Under the pieces are notes generated by a model that ran no database searches, was not told the DNA's origin, and saw nothing but the letters and a program-made list of their open reading frames with translations. This document shows positions 48,227-59,701 of a stretch of DNA of 64,000 nucleotides, piece after piece (position 1 is the first letter of the stretch; every line of letters starts with the position of its first letter). The stretch spans positions 24,059,915 to 24,123,914 of the forward strand of contig NC_081186.1 of the NCBI RefSeq assembly GCF_029867415.1, in the 5' to 3' direction. The stretch is from Vicia villosa. Taxonomy: Eukaryota; Streptophyta; Magnoliopsida; Fabales; Fabaceae. The translations under genes and the position numbers were made by a program.

Positions 48227-50099
48227 GTTAGTAATGAGAATAAGAACATCCGAAAAATGGACGAACGAGTGTATTGTTTACTAATAAATGCTGGGAAATG
48301 TTCAGCTCACGTGATTGGTTGGTGTATGACCAACACTTATCATTTTGCTTCTTGTCAGCCGACGTAGATGACCTTCAACATCAACCAACAGTTATAAGCT
48401 GGATTTGGGTTCTCTCGCATGACTTTAGCCTCATGTGAAATCCCATCCATTGAAATATTATATTAAAAATATAAAAAGAAAGAAATGATTGAATTTTAAG
48501 GGATGCGATCTAGCACGGACAAAATCCAGTGAGAATTCCACTAGAGACAATCCTTTGCCTTATAAGTTGCTTAACATTTTGATTTCTCAATAGTTATAAG
48601 TTACAAATAACTTTATATTATGATTGCAACCACTAAACATATCAACTAAGAATTCCTAAAGAACATAATTTGAGCTTCAGATTGATGATCGAGTTTATTT
48701 TGATGTAACTAACTCTATAAAAATTTAATAGATTTTTGTTCAGTTTAAAATTAGAAACGGTCATTGAAATGGTAAGGTAACACTTTTGAGCGGTGTACTT
48801 GTGCTTCTAGGGCGATTGAGAGGAGGCGACATGTAAGGTTAACACTTCAATGTTCAAGTTAGTAAGAGAATAATAAGTAATGTGTGAGAGTGGATATATT
48901 TGAATATCTGAGAATGGCGTGTTTTCTCTCTTATATAGTGAGAACAATTTAAAACGTTTGCAAGGAGTGTGGTGTGCTATGCCGATAGTCGTCAGATTCA
49001 TCTAAATGATGGGCGATGTCTTAGGGGTGGGTTGTCTACTTTAGGCGAGAATGGAGGAACACTTGTTCCTCACGTTCGCTTCATTTGCTTTACCTTTGTA
49101 CCTTTCGCATTAGGCCTTGCGAACAATACACAACAAATGTCCTCAGACCCTTGTCCCTGCTTTGCTTGGAGTCCTAAGGAGATAAAGAGCCTTGATGGAA
49201 CATCACTATCATTGGGAGCAGGTTTATTAAATGTCTTCTCTTGTAAAAGGGAACTTTTCGCTTGGAGTCTTTGACGAATGCCCCTATGCTAGTGAACAAT
49301 GATGTTTTCTCTTCCTCAAGGTACTCGAGTACTTTGAACAATCTTCAATGAAATTTTGGTGTTGGTAGTGTGTTTCACATTTTTCAATGTAGTGGATTGT
49401 TCGGTCTCATGTGGCTGAGGCATACATATATAAAAAGGTTCATGAAGCGTTGTTTTTCCCTTTTTGCCATTTGCAAACTCAAAACCTCTTCTTCTTTGTA
49501 TTGCCAACTTCACATTTTCTTGTGAGCTTTTATGCATTAATTTTCAGATTAGGTTTGTCTGTTATATCTCTTCCGATGGTATTTTAAGCGCATATGTGAT
49601 TGACACTATTCTTTTAAGGCAAAGTCTACATTTTTCTTCTTTTTTTTTTGCTTCCTTATCTGTTAGGGTTTTTAGAATGAGGATTTATGATATTTATGAT
49701 ATTTCTGATGTTTGAAAAATTTTTTTTGGTATGTTTGATTAGAGTATCATTTTTCATATTTGTCTTTTCCTCAGTAACGTTGACATTATTCTTCATAATG
49801 AAATTTCCAACTACTATGCTTCATAAGACAATGGGGGACAATTCGTGAGTGTGGGCGGATTAGAAAACTTTGGACACCGCCTCTGAGGGTAGTTTGGATC
49901 GAGCTTTCATCGAGGTAGGTCTTTCGTCTGACTAGGGAGTACTTATTCATGAGAAAGAAAAAAGGGTGTGCCAACCTTGACGTTCTTTTTCAACCTTTTT
50001 AAAGCTTAATAGAGCTCGGTTGGTTGTTTAAATGGCCAGGGTTTGATATATCTTAAGCAATGTGCCAAGATGTTTGACGTTTATTCGAATAGTGTGAAA
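48227..50099. other. Intergenic region upstream of the receptor kinase
   Basis: Probable receptor-kinase promoter in the first few hundred bases; the leader lies between about 48227 and 48300, but no clear TATA box can be picked. Open frames at 48969-49274 and 49464-49715 show no domain I recognise. No repeat boundaries were found. Confidence 0.5.
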
Positions 50100-51926
50100 T
50101 GTAACACTCTTCTAACCCCGCAGCAATTTAAACAAATAATCAGAGTAAAAACATACACACAAGGGTGTCACAATTATTTAAAATAAATAAACCAATCATG
50201 GTCAAGTCATGCTTTATTAGGAAACGATTTACCAAAAAAACACAATTATGTTTATCACAGCGGAATAAGAAACATCATCAACATAACCAAATGGAAACAT
50301 AGTCCAACACCAAATAAAATAGATAATTCTCATAAATCTCTATAACTATCGTCCCCCAGTGTTACAAGATCAGAGCATGACCGACACGACCCAAAACAAC
50401 GGATAAACTCTACGAGTCATCCTCACCAAGCACTAATGCCGCTACTCCTTAATCTGAAAATGACAACATGTAAGGGTGAGTCTCATTCTCAATTAGTAAA
50501 TATTATGCAATTCATAAATAACAAGCATCATAGTATACCGTTCACCCAATTATACATATTCAGATTCACACAATAATGGATTACAATACATAACACATAA
50601 ATCCATACAATCATGTTATGACAAAATGCATATGACACAACTGACACTATGCATGTGGTACCAATAAACCGTGGAATCAATCCACCTAACCGATCTACGC
50701 CTCATCGAGATACGGCCCACCGACACAATTTCCGCACAATGGGAAATATGTCCACCAATGATCCAAACATCACCGGGATCCAACATCAAATGCATATGAA
50801 TGGATGAAACACACATAACATACTTAAAAACATCACCGAATCACGATGAACAATTCACCTCAACACCACATCACCGAATAAGTATGTACATGTTTTCAAC
50901 ATCATTCAAATAGTCATGCATTCATCACAGTCATAATAATAATCACAACCAATTCATCATCACATCAAACACATTGTCACACCTATCTCATATGCACACA
51001 ATGTTCAATTCTCATCAAGTAATTAAATCGAGTTTTAAAGAAATAAAGTCGGCCACCGCCCATATTCACCATTCGTCATATAAAACATTTAATTACTTGC
51101 ACAACGCTCAAAACGGCACTAAGAAATGATACACGGATCAAAAGATACGTTATTTTAAAGTTTTAGAAATATTCATACACAGCAAGGTTCGCTCAGCGAA
51201 GCAAGACAGAAGCGAATCCTTCAGACCTCCGCTCAGCGGACCACTAGCGATGTCCAACAGAAGCAACCTACGTTGGGACCTCCGCTCAGCGGACCCCCCT
51301 CCGCTCAGCGGACCTGCGATTTCAGCAAACCCCAAGTCTGCGACAGACCCTGCGATTTCGCACCCTTTTCACCCAAAAACGATTTCAGACCTCACATACC
51401 GGCATACAATTATCATATATTCAATTATACACCATAAAACATCATTTAAACGCATTATTAACCAAATAGTTCACACAATTATCATCAATTCAATCCAATT
51501 ATAACAACCTAACCTAACAACCCCAATGTCTAATTGAATCAAACCATACATCAATCTACCTATTACCTAAGACCACATAAGAGATACTAAAAGGAAGAGT
51601 CCCCCCTTACCTCGATGAATCTCTTGAATGCTTTCCTTCTGGTTCCACGTTCTTGCCTCTTTCTCTTCTCTTGCCCTTTTCACATGTTCTTCCTTTTTCC
51701 CCAAATGGTTCCTTTTTCTTATTTTATGAAAAATAAAATAAAATAAATTAACCATAACTTAGTAAAAGGCCTAACTAATTAGCACCTCTATTTTACTAAC
51801 ATCACACCATAAGCCCAATAGCTTTACTCCATCACTTTCCAATTAAATCCGATTAAAATACTAAAATTCCAATTATTCAATTTAAATCCAAATTAAATTA
51901 ATAAACTGAAATTATGGGATGTTACA
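50100..51926 (-). mobile_element. Solo LTR of a Tekay-like Ty3/gypsy element, 1.83 kb
   Basis: Ends TGTAACACTC and GGATGTTACA match the LTR type at 10397/15401, and landmark phrases such as CCCAGTGTTACAAGATCAGAGCA occur in the same order, so orientation is minus. The flanks TGAAA (50095-50099) and AGAAA (51927-51931) agree at four of five bases, a slightly decayed target duplication. No internal region. Confidence 0.78.
51188..51312. repeat. Cluster of TCCGCTCAGCGGA near-palindromes
   Basis: Four copies at 51188 (TTCGCTCAGCGAA), 51228, 51281 and 51300 (TCCGCTCAGCGGA), with six-base complementary arms around one central base. The first copy differs at one position in each arm and keeps the pairing. 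It lies inside the solo LTR. Confidence 0.85.
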
Positions 51927-52243
51927 AGAAACACTTCAAAGATATATATATTCTTCATGGTCACCCCTCTCAGTGAAGAAGCTCGTGCTAAAATATGCTC
52001 GATAACCCTCGGTTTCCCTACTAATGTTCGAACATATTCTCCAAGTTCTAGCGGCAAAGCCATTTTTTGTAAGAATTAGAGTCTTGTGTTTACAAGATGG
52101 ACAAGTTGACTCAAGAAAACATTTTCCTAAAGAAGAAGTTTAGTCTGTGGTAAATTCTTTGTTTAGAAGCTTGAAGACAAACAAGTCCAAGATATTTTTG
52201 TGGAAAGAGGACTAACAACATCAATCTACAGTTTAGAAGGAAG
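51927..52243. other. Unassigned stretch between two solo LTRs
   Basis: Contains a short frame (MVTPLSEEARAKICSITLGF from about 51957) with no known domain. It may be the upstream part of the copia LTR that resumes after 55427, because the solo LTR at 52244 interrupts continuous sequence here. Confidence 0.35.
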
Positions 52244-55200
52244 TGTCATACCCCAAAATTTGCCCTCTTATATTCAATCAAAGGTTCCTCTATGCATCTT
52301 CAATGGCTCAAGTTTCAAAGGCTTATTCAGGTCACTCTCTCATATATCAAAGTATCTCCATCAAACTTCAATCCCAAGGCTTTCCCATTCAAAGGCTCAG
52401 ATGATCAATAATCGACTATGTTGACCTAAAAGTCAACTATAGTCAAAGTACAGTCAAAACTTCAAGATTTTTGGTCAACATCAAGTATGTGAGGTTATAT
52501 CCATCATTTGATCAAAGGTTGATCATAATCTATCAATAGAAACTCAGAAATGAACGAATGCAAAAAGGTTCAAATTAGGGTTTCTTTAGGAGAAAGTCAA
52601 CTCAACTTTGACCGGCCATAAATTCCACATGGAGCATCAGAAATTTCCCAACCAAAGCATATTTTGAAGGAAATTTGATTCTTTACAATTTTGTCTCTCA
52701 CAAGCTAAGGCCAGAAATGCTTCATTTGAGAGATATGGTCAAGGAGATTAGAGGTCCTCCCAAAAGTCAACAAAAAAACACCTTTTTGGTCAAAGCTCAT
52801 AACATGAGCATAGAAGCTTCAATTGAGACGAAACCGAAAGGGTCATTTAGAGGACTCTTTAAGCTTTCCAAAAAGTCTTAGAACTCTTCCATGTGATAAA
52901 AATTGAGAGAGATGCGTTTGCTAGAAGTTGGCTAATCTTTGAGAAAAGCTTGAAACCCTAAATGATGGAAATTGCATTTTTTGACCCATGGGCCTATATT
53001 TCTTTGATTCAAAATTATTTCTAAAGTATCCAAGAACCTCTCAAGCCCAATGATACATCCTATTTTATTTTATTTTAATTATTTTTGGATTAATTCAATT
53101 TAATTCGATTTTAATTAAAATAAAATGCAAAATCAAATCACTAAACGCAAGGCTTATTATCCAGCATTCGTGAGGTCCAAGATATTCATAAATAAAGGTT
53201 AAAATCAAAATATATGATTGGGAGAAGATTGATATAAAAGTGGAAGCTTTAGATGCAAATCTAAAAAAAGATTGGAAATCAAATATCTTCTACATTGAAT
53301 GCAATATATTTGTGCATAAGTTTTGACCTAATAGAGGACCCCTATATATGAAAATTTCGTTCATGTTATTAGGGGAGATTTTTTTGCTGGCCTCCAAGAA
53401 AAGAAAACCGGACTCATCCAAAACTCAAAAAAGGGAGATTCAATTTCGAAGTTACAAAATAATTCAGGACTTTTGCAGGTTTGAATTAGCTTCCTGGGTG
53501 TTGATTGAAGCTGTTTGGATCATCACAAGTCCTCCCTACCGCCCAGAATCACGAGGACAGGGTCACGGTTTTGGCCAAGAAATTTTGAGTCGATTCTCAC
53601 TGTATATGCATCATAAATTGATTACGATTATATATTTGCAATCATAATGATGTTTGTAAGCGTTCTGGGCTGTTTAATTGGTGTTTACGTGCAGGTGTAG
53701 AGGTTCACCATTGTTAGGTTTTAGGACCTCGAATTGGGGTTTTCCATTCTAGGCCGAATCGAACGAAAACAGTGGTACCATCATACTCAGGCGTGGATTT
53801 CAGACGGGACCATGGTCTCTTTTCTTATTTATTGTTGTTATCTTGCGTTTTGAGGATTGCAGAGCATGTAGCGACGGTAGCACCACCGTCACTGTAGCCA
53901 TGTCTAAAACGACGATGGGGGTGAGGAAGACGAAGCGGTGTCAGCAGTTGATTGGGTTATTTCAAATCCAACCGAGCGCGCGTTGTTTTTTATTTCTTAT
54001 TCATTCGTTTTATTGTTGTATATTATAATATGGAATAATGTTTTTAACATCAAATGAACGCAGCGCTTTTGGCTTGGATAGCGTCTTGGAACTGAAGGGA
54101 CCTGGGTTCGATCCCAGCGTCCCACACATATTTTCCTTATTTTCTTTGCTAAGGCAAGTTTACGGATCCAGCGCTGCTCTCACCCACACGCATACGCTGC
54201 ACCTCCAACATCCGCCACTGGATCTCCCTTCATTCAGATCTGACGCACCAAAACTGGGGAGTGTACGCTGCACCTGCAATAGCTCACCTTACAGAATTAA
54301 AACCAGGTTTTTCTATATAACATTATTATTATTATTTAGTTATTTAGGTTAGGTTTAACTAATTATATTTTAATTCAATTCATGTATTTTAATTAGGATT
54401 AGGTATAGAATTAGGATTAGTTTAATAACATTATTACGTAGAAATATTATCTCCCGATTATTCGGTATATCGACTAATTTACTTAATTAGTTTTAATTAT
54501 AAAATCACAACCCTAGAAGATTGTGACCAAGGCATTAGGGTTTGTCCAATCCCATTGGTTTTTTAGCCAAAACAATAGGATTTAATTTATTATTCGTTTC
54601 GACTAAATCTATTGGTCGCGATGGGTAATAATCGATCGTTTTATTATTTAATCAATTGAAATAAAAATGCATTTTATTTTGCTAAAGGGTTTCAACCATC
54701 TTATTGGTTGCGATGATTAGCATGTCTCCCTTCAATTCATTGTTCTTTTTAATCGAATCAATCGATTACGAGGGATAATGGCACAAATTAAATTACTAAG
54801 ATTCCTAAAAAATACTTTTATTCGTTATCAGTGATAATTGAATCCATCAATTAAAATTGGTAACGATACCACTACCAATCTTTTAACTATGGTGATCGAA
54901 TCTATTGATCATTGCGGTTAATAGTACAAATTAAAATCAGGGTTGTACGCCTAAATCCTAAAACACTTCTCAAAATCTAAAATATTCAAAACACTTCAAA
55001 TCAAACTATGGATTTTCATCCTTATTCAAAACTACGATAGGCCACTCAAAAAGCCTCCAAAACCATATCAAATCAAATTCTAATTCTAAAGGCGTACAAC
55101 CCTTCCCCGAACTACGTTGACTCTGATTCTCCATAAGGAGATACGTAGGCACTTGGATAACCAAGGCGAGTCCCCCTCCCTAAAACCTCCATTCAGTTCA

Positions 55201-55422
55201 AATATCACTTTTCTCCCTATTCCTTAGCTATAAACCTCAATATTTAGCCATAAACCTTTATCTTAAGATGCAAACCTTAGGAAAGGGTTGATGGTGCCTA
55301 ACACCTTCCCTCGACCTGATTATAATAACTTACCCCGAATCTCATATCTGCGTAGGGTTTCCTATTCGCCCTTCAGAATAGGTGGCGACTCTAAAGTTTA
55401 ATTTTTAGGGCAGGTTGCTACA
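52244..55422 (+). mobile_element. Solo LTR, 3.2 kb, long-LTR Ty3/gypsy type, plus orientation
   Basis: Starts TGTCATACCCCAAAATTTGC and ends GGGCAGGTTGCTACA. A perfect target duplication GGAAG is at 52239-52243 and 55423-55427. GGTGGCGACTCTAAAG lies just before the end. It is related at its termini to the LTRs at 20249, 32335 and 59702 but is in the opposite orientation. Open frames inside (for example 54038-54352) have no recognised product. Confidence 0.88.
54070..54125 (+). other. tRNA-like B-box segment in the solo LTR
   Basis: TTGGCTTGGATAGCG is followed by CCTGGGTTCGATCCCAGCG, a good T-arm/B box with a five-base stem. The A-box part is weaker. It has the same B-box logic as 35041-35100 in another long LTR. 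Confidence 0.4.
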
Positions 55423-55427
55423 GGAAG

Positions 55428-55727
55428 ACTCAGTGCTTCACTCCTATTTTTGATGTTTGGTTGAAAGTTAGCCATAAACTACATTTTCCTTGTATAAGGG
55501 GGTTCACGAGTATTACAAATTAAAAGCTATTAAGTTTAATTGGATACTCTCAAGATCAATTAATGGGTGCAAATTTATTTTCCGCTGCTTATTTATAAAC
55601 ATTTTCAAAAAAATGTTTTCAAACTCTGATTTTCATCCGAATTTTTTTTAACACCAAGTTTATCGAAAACACACAATTCACCCTCTCTTATGTGTGGAAT
55701 CACATGTCCAATAACTGGCATCAGAAC
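55428..55727 (+). mobile_element. Copia LTR end with primer binding site
   Basis: Sequence resuming after the solo LTR runs to an LTR-like end ...CATGTCCA (55710), then ATAAC and TGGCATCAGAACC (55716-55728), a diverged initiator-Met primer site. The LTR start is not identified. Confidence 0.5.
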
Positions 55728-55828
55728 CTAACTACTGTCTAAGGACTGATTGTCTCAAGAGGAAGATGACTTCCAACACACATTTAAGATGATCCTTTTT
55801 AAACACACCACCACTCTTTAATAGTAGT

Positions 55829-56332
55829 ATGTTTGAGATATCACAAGCTAGTTTTTTATTTTTTCTTAAAAGTATAAATCATGAATCATGGGAAAATATA
55901 ATCAATGGTCTGTTTATCCTTACTGACCAAGTAAAGAGAAAAGTAGAAGATAAACCTCACTCCCTTTGGACCGCAGTAGAAAAGAGAAATTTTGAAATAA
56001 ATTTCAAAACTAAAATCTTTATAACAATGTTTCTAGATGATAATAATTTTGTTTATGTTCATCATTGCAAAACCACCAAGAAAATGTGGGATACTCTAGG
56101 AATGATATATAGAGTTTCTACAAGTATCAAGCAAGAGGAAATGAACACACGAGGTGAAGAAAATGAAGAAGTTACTCTTAAATGTTTTTCAAAACGTAGA
56201 AATAATGGAAGCTGTATTAGAACTTTTGTTACTAATCAATATCTAAGAGCTAATAATTGGAAATCTAATCCAATACTTAAATTGAAAGACGAGAACCTTC
56301 CTGAATTTCAGAAAAATGCAAATAAGAAGTAA
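55829..56332 (+). pseudogene. gag: Copia gag remnant (UBN2-type), 167 codons
   Basis: The frame holds a copia gag core: FLKSINHESWENIINGLF, then LWTAVEKRNFEINFKTKIF, and VHHCKTTKKMWDTLGMIYR. These match the gag_pre/UBN2 pattern of Ty1/copia Gag. It lies about 100 bases after a primer-site-like sequence and is followed by a short, out-of-frame stretch rich in Glu/Ser. No zinc knuckle, protease or pol follows before another LTR begins near 56665, so this is a deletion remnant. The true start is probably upstream of the first ATG. Confidence 0.7.
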
Positions 56333-56664
56333 ATTCTAGAAAAATTGAAGGAGTTAATCAATTACTCAAAGATAAAGATTCGAGCTTAGAAAATGAAGAA
56401 TCACCAACTTCATCTTGCTCCAATCATACAACTCCAGTGGAATCCTTTGAAAGCACTTAATAGTTGAATGATCTTCGAAAGATTCCACATCGAATGAAGA
56501 AACCTCATGTTTGATTTTTTTTGAAGAAGAGGTATCTTCAAATGAAATATTTGAAATAATAAAAGGAGGAGAAACATCAAACTTGGGGAGAACTGAAAAA
56601 GAATCCTCTTCTAACAAAGACGATGAAGTCTACTTAAAGGCAACCTACGAGGTAGATACTAAAG

Positions 56665-58140
56665 GTGCGTGAAACACAAGAAAGGGGGGTTTGAATTGGG
56701 TTTCAAGGTTTAAAATCAATTACTTCCCAAATCACAAATCAAAATGGAAGAACACAAGAACAAAAATAAATAACACAATTATTTTTATCCTGTTTCACTG
56801 TTAACGAAGTTACTCCTGCCAATGTGATTTCGCCTTATCAACAAGGACTTAATCCATTATAATCAAACTGATTACAGAACCACAATAAATACTAACTATC
56901 AATATTGCAAACCCCAAAAAAGACTAATTGTCAGTTGTTGCAAACCACAAAGACTGATTGTCAATGTCTTCTTGAGAATTCTGACTACAGCCCTAGTCTC
57001 TCAAGGAACTTTCAACTTCACTCGTTGAATACAAAGTTTTGTGTTTACAGAGTTGCATCTTAAAAGCATATTACACAAATTTGAAATACAATCGAATAAC
57101 ATAAAAGTGTTAAGAAAGTATCAAACAAAATCTCACTTGCTGCAAGTTAACGAACAAAAGTTCACTTGCTTACAAAACTATACAAAGAAATGATCAGAGT
57201 GATTTTAGCAGCGTTTTAGCATAAGTTTTGTAATATTGATAAATGTTCTACTCTGTCAGCTTCTTCAATCTTCCAAGTCTTCATTTTATAGCTCAAGAAA
57301 AGAAGTTTGTTGAAGGGTGGAATTGGAATACTTAATTACAGCTGTATTGTTCCAATGATCAACGAGGGAGTGGTAGATAATAATGTACAGTAGTACTGAC
57401 CTATCGCCACCCTATATAGGTAGTGGAAGAGTATATACCACTTATTATTTCCTCACATGATTCTAAATTTTAACTTTATCTTCTAATCTTCAGGGGCTTC
57501 TGATAAAAGATGTTGAAGCATATTAAGAAGGATCGAAACATTGGGTTACTAGAACCTAAGTCTTCAGAGTCTTCGGAACTTGTTCAAATAGAACCTTCTC
57601 TTTAGAGTCTTTTACACTTGGTCTTTTGAGACTTTAGAACCTAAGTCTTCAGAATCTTTGGATTTTTTTAAGAAGAACCTTGTCTTCAGAGTCTTCAGCA
57701 CTTGGTCTTCAAATATTTAGAGCTTAAATCTTCAAAGTTTTCAGAACTTGTTAATCCATAATCTTATCTTTAGAACTTCAGCACTTGGTATTTAGAAGCT
57801 TTATCTTCAGAATCTTTAGAACTTGTTCTTCTAGAACCTTGTCTTAAAAATCTTCAGAACTTGGACAACAGAATCTCATAGCTAGAGGAGACCCCAAAAG
57901 CTATTTCATGAGAGTCTCGTTCAGAAGCTCTATCACTAATGTTCATCAGAACTGTTATTATAGAAGCATTCTAGAACTTGACTAGATCTTTAAACATGTT
58001 GGTTTCTTCTAGAGTCAGATTGTGTTGCGTTTAGAGCCTGATGACGTAACACGCATTTTCTTCAGAGTTAGTACCTATTAGCAAAAGCTACACACTAGAC
58101 ATAAATCATTAGAGTACTAAATTTTTCTCTAAGATATTAT
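56665..58140 (-). mobile_element. Diverged SIRE-related copia LTR
   Basis: The left part (GAAAGGGGGGTTTGAATTGG, ACAATTATTTTTATCCTG, GTTAACGAAG, GACTTAATCCA) follows the first 180 bases of the SIRE LTR at 7741 with many changes. The right part is full of CTTCAGAACTTG/GTCTTCAGAGTC repeats and ends near ATTAGAGTACTAAA, as the SIRE LTR does before its last 90 bases. Exact ends and target duplication are not visible. Confidence 0.6.
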
Positions 58141-58144
58141 TCTG

Positions 58145-58846
58145 TGTAATAGTCTGATTTTTATTAGTATTTATTTTACTATTATTTATTTAATTATTTG
58201 GTGTGTTAATTATTTATTTAATTAATTGGTGTGTTAATTATTTATTCAATTATTTGGTGTGTTAATTATTTTTCTAATTGTTATGTGATATAATAATTAA
58301 TTTAATTAATTGATTATGAGTGTATTGATGTTAATTATATTTAATTAGTTAATTGAGATAATAGTTGATTATATTAATTAACTTGGTGTGTATATTTGTG
58401 TCTATTTAATTATTGGTGTTATTTAATTTAAGTGGACTAAATAGAAATAATAAATAGTATATATTATATTGGGCTCATTTATTGATGTTGGAAGTAAATA
58501 GGGGGTGTTATATTTAGACCCATTAGGTATACTTGGTAAGGGTTAGAAGTGAGGGAGTGTCACATTTCCTTTTCATTTTCTTATTTCACGGATAGCAAAG
58601 AGAAAGAGGCAGAGAAAACATAGAAAGAAAAGAGGAAAAGAGGAAGAAAGGGGAAGAACAAGAACAACCTAGGGTTCTATAAATTGAAGAGATAAGGGGG
58701 AGAATCCCTATTATTATGGGCTAGTATAATTGGGTTTTTGAGTAGATTAACATGATTAGGAATTTTGTTCTTCAATTTTTAAGTTTTGACATGTTTAGAG
58801 TGAAACCCCTAAATTTCCATGGTTCTATGATTTAGAATTAGTAATT

Positions 58847-58848
<2 letters not shown>
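58145..58848 (+). mobile_element. Tekay-like Ty3 LTR fragment, plus orientation
   Basis: Starts TGTAATAGTCTGATTTTTAT, like the reverse complement of the 10397/15401 LTR end. It later carries GAAAGGGGAAGAACAAGAAC and GATAAGGGGGAGAATCCCTA, which match that family's leader. It is cut off at a TA microsatellite. A tandem repeat of about 28 bp (GGTGTGTTAATTATTTATT) lies at 58183-58290. Confidence 0.7.

Positions 58849-58939
<91 letters not shown>
58849..58939. repeat. (TA)n microsatellite
   Basis: About 45 TA units, separating the Ty3 LTR fragment from an unassigned 185-bp stretch (58940-59124) that shows no gene or clear repeat ends. Confidence 0.95.
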
Positions 58940-58941
<2 letters not shown>

Positions 58942-59701
58942 ATACTATAGCGAGAACATAGAAAAATAAGTGATATATGTTTCTTATACCACCATAGCTA
59001 CAACATTGAAAAAAAAAGGACTATATATGTTTTATGTTTTAACAATAGCGAAAAGTGGGTATACCACTTAAAATTCAAATGCTATATCACACTGAAGCGA
59101 TTAGAAATATGTATATATATAGTATGTTAGAACAAGAATTGTTCTGATCAATATTCTTAGTTTTGATGATAACATTATATATGAATTTTGTATGAGACAA
59201 TGTGGTACTTTAATCCTATGCATTTTCCATTTCAAGAAATATATAAAGAGTATGCACAATTCAGCGTTAAGAAGCACTGACTCAGAAGGTTCAAGAATGC
59301 AACATCAGAACATGCTCTCGCAAGACATCAGAAGATGGTCAAGCAGAATCAGAACATGGTCTATGAAGCTTCAGAAGAACTTAAGTTCAGAAGCAGAAGC
59401 ACTAAAGTTCTTATGGTATCATGCTAGAAGCACTTCAAAGTCAGAAGACAAGAAGATGCTTTGCACCAAGCTGAATGACTCTAATATTCAAACGTTGTAT
59501 CTACAAACATCATATCAGAAGCAAGTACAAGATGACAGGCTACGCTGATTGACAAAAGGAACGTTAGAAGCTATTAAAGGCAAAGTCAGTTAAAGCAGGA
59601 AAAACAAGGCTCGAGGTAGTTGACAAAAGAGTGAAACATTAAAGTTGTACGGATCACGCAACACATTAAATGCTCCCAACGGTCATCTTCTCATAACGCC
59701 T

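Noticed and set aside
49020..49274. A 101-codon ORF upstream of the receptor kinase as a host gene
   Set aside because: No domain, no splice support and no codon pattern beyond chance; left as intergenic.
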